Origin: Thermoplasmata archaeon | GTDB lineage: Archaea; Thermoplasmatota; Thermoplasmata; Thermoplasmatales; Thermoplasmataceae | Reading direction: 5' to 3' | Length of the DNA stretch: 11,571 nt | NCBI GenBank assembly: GCA_021797385.1 | Contig: JAJZZW010000050.1 | Location: 1 to 11,571, forward strand | Shown here: piece by piece, positions 5,850-11,571 of the stretch | How the letters are laid out: each line of letters begins with the position of its first letter | How positions within the stretch are numbered: position 1 is the stretch's first letter | The notes under the pieces: generated by a model | What the model was told of the DNA's origin: nothing | The model's database searches: none | What the model saw: only the letters and a program-made list of their open reading frames with translations | Position numbers and translations under genes: made by a program

Positions 5850-6737
5850 TTATTTTCTGATTTTTTTGCCCTTAATAATCAATAATGAAATAATACCAGC
5901 CAAAATAGCTATTGCCGATCCTATCACTATGTATCCATCTTCCAAGGGAAAGCCGGATTCTGGTTTAACAGCTTCCACATGGACTTCAATCCCTGACCCA
6001 TCAACTTTTAATGTACCCTGGCTGGCCCCTGTCAGGTTTCCATTTGATGTGCTTATGATATAATCATAGGTGCCGTTGTATAGTTTAAGCATAATGCTAC
6101 TGCTACTGGAATGGTAGGATTCACCGTTTGAAAAATTTAGATACCACACAGTGCCAGGTGGCAATCCGGTTTCAACAAATTTTACTTTATAAAGTCTCAT
6201 GAATACTATATGGACATCTAAAGAAACTCCGTTGACTTTCAACGTGCCCGCTGGTATATCGGGACAGTAATCTTTGTTGGAAGTCGTGACAGTGTAATGA
6301 TATGTAGCATTTGAAAGGCTCAAGGTAATGTTTGTAGCGTTAAGCGAGTGATCTTTCGTTATGTTAACATTCCAGAATGTACCACCTGGCAAACCACTCT
6401 CAGAAATCTCTATATGGTATACTTGCCTTATAAATGTCAAATTCACAATTTCAGATGTGCCATCTACTCTGATAATTCCTGAAATCCATTTATAGTCATG
6501 TGCCCTTGCAGTATAAGAATAGGTACCGTTTGGCACAGTATAATCAAGGGAATCATTATCTGTTTTCCTGATAGATCCATTAATACTCACAGAATATGGG
6601 CAATGTTCGTGTAATCCTGATTCCCTGAAATCCACCTGGTAAACGCTTGGAAATTTCATTGCTATATCTATGGCCTTTCCATTAACGGTAAAATTACAGT
6701 GAATTATGCTATTATTATCGGTTGCGACCAACGAGTA
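5850..6737 (-). CDS. C-terminal fragment of a frameshifted surface protein (repeats plus membrane anchor)
   Basis: This frame continues the gene at 6704-8281 after a one-base shift at 6739-6738. Read from the Tyr codon at 6737-6735 it gives the rest of repeat 1 and three more repeats, starting at YQVDFRESGL, YHIEISESGL and YKVKFVETGLPPGTVW. Each ends in an N-(G/A)-T-Y-x-Y strand and a V-(D/N)-G turn. A hydrophobic helix then follows (about 20 residues beginning YIVIGSAIAI), and a basic tail KGKKIRK. There is no signal peptide, no TATA box at the expected distance and no ATG near the 5' end; the first possible start is TTG at 6731. It is therefore not an independent gene but the anchor half of the broken protein. 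Whether it is expressed depends on whether the frameshift is real. Confidence 0.75.
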   Translation of the reverse strand, partial: YSLVATDNNSIIHCNFTVNGKAIDIAMKFPSVYQVDFRESGLHEHCPYSVSINGSIRKTDNDSLDYTVPNGTYSYTARAHDYKWISGIIRVDGTSEIVNLTFIRQVYHIEISESGLPGGTFWNVNITKDHSLNATNITLSLSNATYHYTVTTSNKDYCPDIPAGTLKVNGVSLDVHIVFMRLYKVKFVETGLPPGTVWYLNFSNGESYHSSSSSIMLKLYNGTYDYIISTSNGNLTGASQGTLKVDGSGIEVHVEAVKPESGFPLEDGYIVIGSAIAILAGIISLLIIKGKKIRK

Positions 6738-6862
6738 CAGCCGTTCGGGAGGGAATCAGTAAAGTTGCTTCCAGAAATTACATGAGTTTCTGTGCTTCCA
6801 TTTATATATAACTCCCACTTACTGTGAGATTCTAGATTCTTTGCAGTAAAATGTACCGGATA
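5967..6862 (-). repeat. Four tandem extracellular repeats of about 74 residues
   Basis: On the minus strand the units run at 6862-6642 (interrupted by the frameshift), 6641-6420, 6419-6192 and 6191-5967. Shared pattern: Y-x-V-x-F-x-E-(S/T)-G-L at the start, a W or Y strand, N-G-T-Y-x-Y in the middle and G-T-L-x-V-(D/N)-G near the end. The units are diverged at DNA level, so they are old. The thermopsin gene holds one more copy at about 2873-3106. Confidence 0.75.
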
Positions 6863-8281
6863 TATTTGCATGGAATAAACAATGAACTCACCGGGTATAG
6901 CAGGGATGTCAGAATTTCCCATACTACTCTTCCACACATACATTACAGAATTATTGTATCCAGCTACTAATACATTGATCAGTGGATTGCCTGTTTTGTG
7001 GAATAAAGAATTGAACCATGGATTAGTCGATCTGTATGCTGAAAGCCTCACATATGAAAGATAAGGAGAATAAAGGTTGGCATAACCGGTTATATACGTC
7101 AATGAATCTGTTATGCCCGTAATAAATCCGTAATTGGAAACCAGAACCTCCTGATTAGCGGCTGTTTCCATATCATCAACATGTAAATTCCTGGCATTTA
7201 TATATACTGTTGAAACATTATGCGTATTACTATTGTAATAAAAATGCCATAGCCAATAAGTTGAACTATCATTCAGATCCTGGTAAAGTGTAATTTTATA
7301 ATTCCCATCCGGTAAGGGGGTAATATAGTACGGCTGGTTATTGCATGTAGTGGCATCGCCATCATGCATTGATCTGGCCATAACCACAAATTTATCTGTT
7401 GTCCAGTTAAAATAATCAAAGATGATTTCCCGCTGGCTTGCAATCTGTCCCTGGAAACTGTATTCAGTCATGGAGCTCTGGCCGCTACGACTTGCAAGCC
7501 CAATTCCCCCGATATTAAACGCAATCATATGCCCGTCCTGACTGCCGAATATGGACCATACAAAGAGACCTTTATTTACCGTAACACCCACTGAAAAGTC
7601 GATGAGATATGTCCCATTCAAACTCAGCGGATATATATTCCATTCACAGGGAGATCGGAAACTGTAATTTTCTCCATATTTCGCTATATCAGAAACCGAC
7701 AGCGTTGTGTTTGATAATTTATATGTGTTATTCAGCGGAAAATATGCCTGCACATAGAAATAGCCATTGATAACGCCATAATCTGTAATTGAATCCAGAG
7801 TACCATTGTTGAGCTCGGTATAAAATATATCCTGCCTGCTCGCCCAGAATATTCTGCTATCTGTATTATATGTAAGATTCTCCCACTTAGTTGATATAAT
7901 ATAATATTTTCCGGTTGATATCATATATGCTGAAAGAGTGTTGTTTATATTCTGATATATGAATCCACGTCCCACGATTAAACTGCTCTGGTTGTAAAAT
8001 TTAAGGTGGTTTGCAAGTATTGGCTCCTGGGGTTCATGCCTGCCATAGTCATTAATACCAAGCTGCCATGAATTGAAATCGGGAATTGTTACATTTCTAT
8101 AGGATATGCTTTCATTATAATAATTGAAGCCACCATAAGATATGGGCTCATCCGGTATTTCCTGAATAGTTCTTCCATTTAATGTAGAATGTACAGCACT
8201 GGTCGCATGCACTGGAATGCCTGACGGTACTATAAATACAAAGGTTAACGCTATAAATATGGTGATGTATTTTTTCTTCAT
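6704..8281 (-). CDS. N-terminal part of a frameshifted secreted surface protein, function unknown
   Basis: Residues 1-26 (MKKKYITIFIALTFVFIVPS, then GIPVHA) are a signal peptide. About 440 residues rich in Tyr, Asn, Ser and Thr follow, with many N-x-S/T sequons, as expected of an extracellular glycoprotein. The segment SWQLGINDYGR (71-81) faintly recalls the MGIADYG landmark of thermopsins, but the rest does not fit well enough to name it. From residue 474 (YPVHFTAKNL) the first of four tandem repeats begins. At Gly514 the frame is lost: the expected N-G-T-Y becomes N-G-C-T-R, and the protein ends 11 residues later in unrelated sequence. If intact it would be about 810 residues with a C-terminal membrane anchor. 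A consensus TATA box lies 28-36 nt upstream of the ATG. It is divergent from the SHMT-like operon. Confidence 0.8.
   Translation of the reverse strand: MKKKYITIFIALTFVFIVPSGIPVHATSAVHSTLNGRTIQEIPDEPISYGGFNYYNESISYRNVTIPDFNSWQLGINDYGRHEPQEPILANHLKFYNQSSLIVGRGFIYQNINNTLSAYMISTGKYYIISTKWENLTYNTDSRIFWASRQDIFYTELNNGTLDSITDYGVINGYFYVQAYFPLNNTYKLSNTTLSVSDIAKYGENYSFRSPCEWNIYPLSLNGTYLIDFSVGVTVNKGLFVWSIFGSQDGHMIAFNIGGIGLASRSGQSSMTEYSFQGQIASQREIIFDYFNWTTDKFVVMARSMHDGDATTCNNQPYYITPLPDGNYKITLYQDLNDSSTYWLWHFYYNSNTHNVSTVYINARNLHVDDMETAANQEVLVSNYGFITGITDSLTYITGYANLYSPYLSYVRLSAYRSTNPWFNSLFHKTGNPLINVLVAGYNNSVMYVWKSSMGNSDIPAIPGEFIVYSMQIYPVHFTAKNLESHSKWELYINGSTETHVISGSNFTDSLPNGCTRWSQPIIIA
6738..6739 (-). other. 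Frameshift site joining the two halves of the surface-protein gene
   Basis: On the minus strand, AAC GGC (6745-6740, Asn-Gly) is followed by only two bases, TG, before TAC TCG TTG GTC (6737-6726, Tyr-Ser-Leu-Val). The repeat consensus is Asn-Gly-Thr-Tyr, so one base of the Thr codon is missing. There is no homopolymer or slippery heptamer, so programmed slippage is unlikely. A true mutation or an assembly error fits better. Confidence 0.75.
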
Positions 8282-8308
8282 ACTGGATGCTGAGATAATA
8301 TTCAGTAC

Positions 8309-8317
8309 TATATAAAT
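8309..8317 (-). promoter_or_regulatory. TATA box for the surface-protein gene
   Basis: The minus strand reads ATTTATATA, centred about 32 nt upstream of the ATG at 8281. A start about 26 nt downstream would leave a leader of only about 6 nt. Confidence 0.5.
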
Positions 8318-8374
8318 AATTAAGTCTATTAATAAAGATCAGTTAATTTATAATTATTATTCCTCCGATAAAGA

Positions 8375-8383
8375 TTATAATAT
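8375..8383 (+). promoter_or_regulatory. TATA box for the SHMT-like operon
   Basis: TTATAATAT is centred 24 nt upstream of the ATG at 8403 but only 9 nt upstream of the in-frame GTG at 8388. This favours 8403 as the start of a leaderless operon message. Confidence 0.5.
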
Positions 8384-8402
8384 TGAAGTGAAATATACTT
8401 GC

Positions 8403-9560
8403 ATGGAAACATCCGGCCTTGTTGAAAAATATAACGATTACAGAAATAGTACATTGAACTTGCAGGCATCCGAGAATGTTCTGAGCCCAGATGCCAGAAT
8501 GGCACTTTCATCGGATATGGCATCCCGATACTCTCTGAATTTAGATGGGCACAATGCATACGGTGGCACAGGGTATTATGATAACATCCTTGAATTGCTG
8601 GAGAAAAACACAAAGAAACTTTTCGGGAGTAAGTTCTCAGAGTCAAGGCCACTCAGCGGACATATAGCAGCTGAGACATCTTTGCTTTCCGTACTTGAAC
8701 ATAACAGAAATGTTATGGCGGTATCTGAGGAAGACGGAGGATACCCTGGATATTCCGGGGGCCATCTTGATCGGGTTCTGGGATATACTTTCCATCCTGC
8801 ACCTTATAAAAATTTTGACCTTGATTATGATATACTGGAACAGAGGATAAAGGAAACCGGCACAGGCATTCTAGTCCTGGGCCAGTCAATGTTTATAAAA
8901 CCATACGACATGAAAATAATAGAAGAAATTAAAGAGAAAACAGGTATAATAGTTATATACGACGCATCACATGTGCTCGGGCTCCTCGCTGGAAAGGCAT
9001 TCCAGAAAGACGCATTGAAATTTTCCGATATAGTTTATGGTTCTACACATAAAACATTTTTCGGGCCACAGGGTGGGATAATAATAACAGATGATGAGGA
9101 AATATATAGAAAAATTGAAGAAAATACTATATTTACAACTATGGACAATGTTAATCTTTCCCGGGTTGCATCATTATCTGTGGCAGTTGAAGAGATGATA
9201 AAATTCGGTGAAGAATACGCAAAAAATGTTGTGGAAAACACACAAAAACTTTCTTTTGAACTGGCAAAGAGTGGATTTAGGCTGATGCCCGGTTCCGAGG
9301 AGAGCAAAACACATCAGTTGCTGCTGGACGATAAATTTCTACATAGTAAGGGGTTTGATTATTATACCTTTTCCAGGAAACTTGAGGAAAACATGGTGAT
9401 TATTGACCGGTTCGGAAGACTCGGCACACAGGAAATAACCAGATGGGGAATAAACGATATGGGGAAGGTCAGTGATGTCCTTTGTGGCATATCCAATAAA
9501 TTAAATAAGACCGAAGAGATTAAGAACTTAATAAGTGAAAAAAGGCTTAAATTTTGGTGA
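8403..9560 (+). CDS. glyA: Serine hydroxymethyltransferase-like PLP enzyme
   Basis: The 385-residue protein aligns by eye with serine hydroxymethyltransferase (serine + tetrahydropterin to glycine + methylene-tetrahydropterin). NLQASEN at 19-25 matches the N-L-I-A-S-E-N signature. YDASHVLGLLAG at 186-197 holds the PLP-contacting Asp187 and His190, and GSTHKTFFGPQGG at 213-225 the PLP-binding Lys217. GTQEITRWG at 341-349 supplies the carboxylate-binding Arg347. It is shorter than bacterial enzymes (about 415). The usual H-G-G-H segment, whose first His stacks on PLP, is here D111-G-G-Y114, so a divergent or altered activity is possible. The start at ATG 8403 rather than GTG 8388 follows from the TATA box. 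It is first in an operon with the CBS gene (4-bp gap) and tldD. Confidence 0.82.
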   Translation: METSGLVEKYNDYRNSTLNLQASENVLSPDARMALSSDMASRYSLNLDGHNAYGGTGYYDNILELLEKNTKKLFGSKFSESRPLSGHIAAETSLLSVLEHNRNVMAVSEEDGGYPGYSGGHLDRVLGYTFHPAPYKNFDLDYDILEQRIKETGTGILVLGQSMFIKPYDMKIIEEIKEKTGIIVIYDASHVLGLLAGKAFQKDALKFSDIVYGSTHKTFFGPQGGIIITDDEEIYRKIEENTIFTTMDNVNLSRVASLSVAVEEMIKFGEEYAKNVVENTQKLSFELAKSGFRLMPGSEESKTHQLLLDDKFLHSKGFDYYTFSRKLEENMVIIDRFGRLGTQEITRWGINDMGKVSDVLCGISNKLNKTEEIKNLISEKRLKFW

Positions 9561-9561
9561 T
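9556..9561 (+). promoter_or_regulatory. Shine-Dalgarno site overlapping the glyA-like stop codon
   Basis: GGTGAT is an exact complement of the AUCACC part of the archaeal 16S rRNA 3' end. It overlaps the TGA stop (9558-9560) and sits 3 nt before ATG 9565. This fixes the start of the CBS gene at 9565 rather than the in-frame GTG at 9535 and points to translational coupling. Confidence 0.6.
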
Positions 9562-9564
9562 ACT

Positions 9565-10644
9565 ATGAATGTTGGGGAAATCATGAAAAAAGATCTTATT
9601 GTTATAGAAAGTGATTCAAAGATATCAGAGGCTATTTCAAAAATGAAGGATAACGACATACAGCAACTTCCTGTTATGTCAAACGGAAAGTATGTGGGTA
9701 TGCTGACATACAAAAATATACTCAGAAGGGGAAGCATAAGAACAAATTCCCGGGTTTATAATTTTTCCATAAATGCACCCAGGCTGGATGAAAATTCCGA
9801 TGTCATTGATGCTGTAAAGCTTTTAAAGGAAAGCGGATTAAATTCCCTTCCCGTATTCCAGAAGGAAAAACTTGTGGGGCTCGTAACGAGAATGGATATA
9901 ATAAGGAACCTGGCCGAGATATACCCCGGGGCAGACAGACTAAGAAATTTCGAGATAATGACCGCCGATGTTGTATCCGTTGACGTTGACGATGAAATAG
10001 AAGATTCAGCACAGAAAATTAGAACCCTTGACGAATATGAAATTCCTGTAACATCCAGAGGAAAACTTTCAGGAATTCTGCGCCTGAAGGATATTATCAA
10101 CAGCATGATAATGGACAAGCAGAAGATAAGCTATGGAGAATTTACATCCGGGAAATCAAAGGTGGAAATAGTAGCTTCATCCCTGATGGATAATCCTGTC
10201 AGCAGCAGTGAAGATACGGTCGTTACCGATACTGCATTATTAATGGTTAAAAATCATCTGCACATTATACCTGTTGTGGATAAGGATTCCAGGGTCACCG
10301 GTGTGGTCGGCATCAGCGATATAATTAATTCCATGGAAATAGGAAATGAAGAAGGATTCTACATAGAAATATCCGGGCTTGAAGAGCAGGACAGAGACCT
10401 ATACGATATTACCTACTTCATGGCTGATAAGTTTATAACAAATATTTCCAGAATAATAGGGAATAATGGAAAGCTCCTCTTCAATATAAGAAAGTACAAA
10501 ACCGAGGGAAAGGGCAAGTATTCAGTGAGAACAAAACTTATCACACCGAAGTTGCACATAGAGGATGATGGATCAGGCTATAACTACGGAAAATGCATAA
10601 AGGGCATACTGGATAACTACGAAAGCAGAATAAAGGACAAATAA
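9565..10644 (+). CDS. Four-CBS-domain protein with a C-terminal HPF-like domain
   Basis: The 359-residue protein starts with four CBS units at about 1-55 (MNVGEIMKKDLIVIES), 66-118, 128-182 and 203-258. Each shows the sequence IMxxD(L/V)-x-V, a helix, I-x-x-(L/I)-P-V-x and a closing G-(L/M/V)-x-x-x-x-D-I. Two pairs of CBS units form Bateman modules that usually bind adenosyl ligands (AMP, ATP, SAM). The C-terminal 95 residues (FYIEISGL ... YSVRTKLITPKLHIEDDG ... ILDNYESRI) have the strand-helix-strand order of ribosome hibernation (HPF/RaiA, sigma-54 modulation) domains, as seen in some other archaeal CBS proteins. The HPF link is inference. The likely role is ligand-sensing regulation, possibly at the ribosome. 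It lies 4 bp after the SHMT-like gene and 2 bp before tldD. Confidence 0.85.
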   Translation: MNVGEIMKKDLIVIESDSKISEAISKMKDNDIQQLPVMSNGKYVGMLTYKNILRRGSIRTNSRVYNFSINAPRLDENSDVIDAVKLLKESGLNSLPVFQKEKLVGLVTRMDIIRNLAEIYPGADRLRNFEIMTADVVSVDVDDEIEDSAQKIRTLDEYEIPVTSRGKLSGILRLKDIINSMIMDKQKISYGEFTSGKSKVEIVASSLMDNPVSSSEDTVVTDTALLMVKNHLHIIPVVDKDSRVTGVVGISDIINSMEIGNEEGFYIEISGLEEQDRDLYDITYFMADKFITNISRIIGNNGKLLFNIRKYKTEGKGKYSVRTKLITPKLHIEDDGSGYNYGKCIKGILDNYESRIKDK

Positions 10645-10646
10645 AA

Positions 10647-11571
10647 ATGGATTATACGGAGGATATACTGAAATATCTCTCTACAAGATCACAATTCGCT
10701 GACGTTCGCTATATGAATAGTACTACAAGGTCTTATTCATACAGGAACGGGCAGTTTGATGGGCAGAATCGCTCTGATGGTTCCGGTTATGCAGTGAGGT
10801 GTGTCAATAATTCTATTGCCATGTCATTTTTCAACGATTCAAATTTTCCATCAATGAAAAGCAAACTGGAAAACCTTATTTATAATTCCAGGAAAGATGG
10901 AAAACATAAAATTGATATTTCTGGCGGTATAAAAACTTCATGGAATGAACTGGGAAAGAAAAAGGTTGCAGATACACCTGATAGCTGTAAGATAGAATTC
11001 ATAAAGGATATGGATCGAATAATGGGTGAGAGTGGCGCATCCGTAAGATTCACAAATATTATGGATACAAATGTAAACGAATCCTATGCCAATAGTTCGG
11101 GGTCATCTATAAGTGGAGAATATTCACGCATATACTTCTCTTACATGGCCGGGATAAGTGATTCAGGGTCATTCGAGGAATCTTCTGAGGAATATGGTTC
11201 AACATCGGGCTATGAATTTATTGATTCACTGAATTTCGCAGAACTTATAGGCAATGATATTAGAACTCTTAAAGCATCGATCCATGGGGGAAAGGTTGCA
11301 CCTGGAAAATACGACCTTGTGGTGGGCCCTTCCATATCCGGGATAGTTGCCCATGAATCCGCAGGGCATCCCATGGAATATGATAGAATCATAGGAAGGG
11401 AAGCAGCCCAGGCAGGCGGTTCCTTTATAGGTGCCGGCAGGGAAGAGCAACGGGTCGGTTCCATGTATGTAAATGTGATCGATGACCCGTCCATAAAAGG
11501 CAGTTTTGGATACTATGCATACGACGATGAGGGTATCAAATCAGGAAAACGCTACTTATACAGGAATGGAT
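10647..11571 (+). CDS. tldD: TldD/PmbA-family metalloprotease, 5' part
   Basis: The gene starts at ATG 10647, 2 bp after the CBS stop codon, with a weak AGGA ribosome site 9 nt upstream, and stays open to the window end (308 residues seen; the family is about 440-480). VAHESAGHPMEYDRIIGRE at residues 234-252 contains the zinc-binding H236-E237-x-x-x-H241, followed by P-M-E-x-D, which distinguishes TldD from its catalytically silent partner PmbA/TldE. The N-terminal half with DVRYMNSTTRSYSYRNG (19-35) matches the family entry strand. TldD/TldE pairs are cytoplasmic proteases that trim unfolded peptides. The partner gene would be expected just beyond the window. No frameshift is seen. Confidence 0.9.
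   Translation, partial: MDYTEDILKYLSTRSQFADVRYMNSTTRSYSYRNGQFDGQNRSDGSGYAVRCVNNSIAMSFFNDSNFPSMKSKLENLIYNSRKDGKHKIDISGGIKTSWNELGKKKVADTPDSCKIEFIKDMDRIMGESGASVRFTNIMDTNVNESYANSSGSSISGEYSRIYFSYMAGISDSGSFEESSEEYGSTSGYEFIDSLNFAELIGNDIRTLKASIHGGKVAPGKYDLVVGPSISGIVAHESAGHPMEYDRIIGREAAQAGGSFIGAGREEQRVGSMYVNVIDDPSIKGSFGYYAYDDEGIKSGKRYLYRNG

Noticed and set aside
5850..6731. Independent gene starting at TTG 6731
   Set aside because: No TATA box, no signal peptide for an extracellular repeat protein, and its upstream residues continue the repeat of the preceding frame; better explained as the second half of a frameshifted gene.
6730..6750. Programmed ribosomal frameshift at the split
   Set aside because: No slippery heptamer, homopolymer run or obvious downstream stem was seen at the junction.
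8329..8652. 107-codon frame on the minus strand across the start of the SHMT-like gene
   Set aside because: It covers the divergent promoter region and the NLQASEN signature of the opposite gene; no family resemblance.
9756..10118. 120-codon frame on the minus strand inside the CBS gene
   Set aside because: Antisense shadow of four clear CBS domains; Ser-rich product typical of reverse-strand reading.
11210..11494. 94-codon frame on the minus strand inside tldD
   Set aside because: Antisense to the HExxxH region of tldD, which fixes the coding strand.
1..11571. CRISPR array, tRNA, rRNA or riboswitch
   Set aside because: No regularly spaced identical repeats, no cloverleaf-like T-loop motif and no structured leader were noticed; most first genes have no leader in which a riboswitch could lie.

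Overview
The window looks like chromosomal DNA of an acidophilic, wall-less archaeon of the Thermoplasmatales (Ferroplasma / Acidiplasma / Cuniculiplasma type). This is an inference from three things. It carries a thermopsin-family secreted protease and a second large, sequon-rich, membrane-anchored surface protein. It has archaeal TATA boxes 24-27 nt upstream of start codons with no room for a leader. It is AT-rich with heavy use of ATA and AGA/AGG codons. The exact genus cannot be fixed from the sequence alone.

Layout. (1) 1-621: 3' end of a gene of the 4-hydroxybutyryl-CoA dehydratase / 4-hydroxyphenylacetate hydroxylase (AbfD/HpaB) superfamily, followed by about 200 bp with two decayed IS200/IS605 (TnpB) right ends. 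(2) 831-1592 (-): enoyl-CoA hydratase, convergent with the first gene. (3) 1694-3235 (+): thermopsin-type protease with one copy of a surface repeat and a C-terminal membrane anchor. (4) 3301-4818: four small genes: an SRPBCC/START-like protein, a 55-residue cysteine-rich zinc-finger-like protein on the minus strand, a DsrE-like protein, and a two-barrel (Sm-like) protein of unknown role. (5) 4821-5777 (-): phospholipase D superfamily protein with one intact and one defective HKD motif. (6) 5850-8281 (-): one large surface protein (about 810 residues if intact) split by a one-base frameshift inside the first of four tandem repeats. (7) 8403-11571 (+): a tight operon of a serine hydroxymethyltransferase-like enzyme, a four-CBS-domain regulator with an HPF-like tail, and the 5' part of tldD (metalloprotease), which runs off the window.

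How the genes relate. The first two genes would fit consecutive CoA-ester steps (dehydration to crotonyl-CoA, then hydration), but the AbfD-like fragment lacks the expected iron-sulfur cluster residues, so this link is weak. The thermopsin and the split protein share the same extracellular repeat and the same signal peptide / repeat / membrane anchor / basic tail plan, so both probably sit on the outer face of the membrane. The final operon is clearly co-transcribed: gaps of 4 bp and 2 bp, and a Shine-Dalgarno sequence overlapping the stop codon of the first gene. First genes of transcripts appear leaderless and internal operon genes use Shine-Dalgarno sequences. This rule moves several start codons downstream of the longest reading frame. 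No RNA genes, CRISPR array or intact mobile element were seen.
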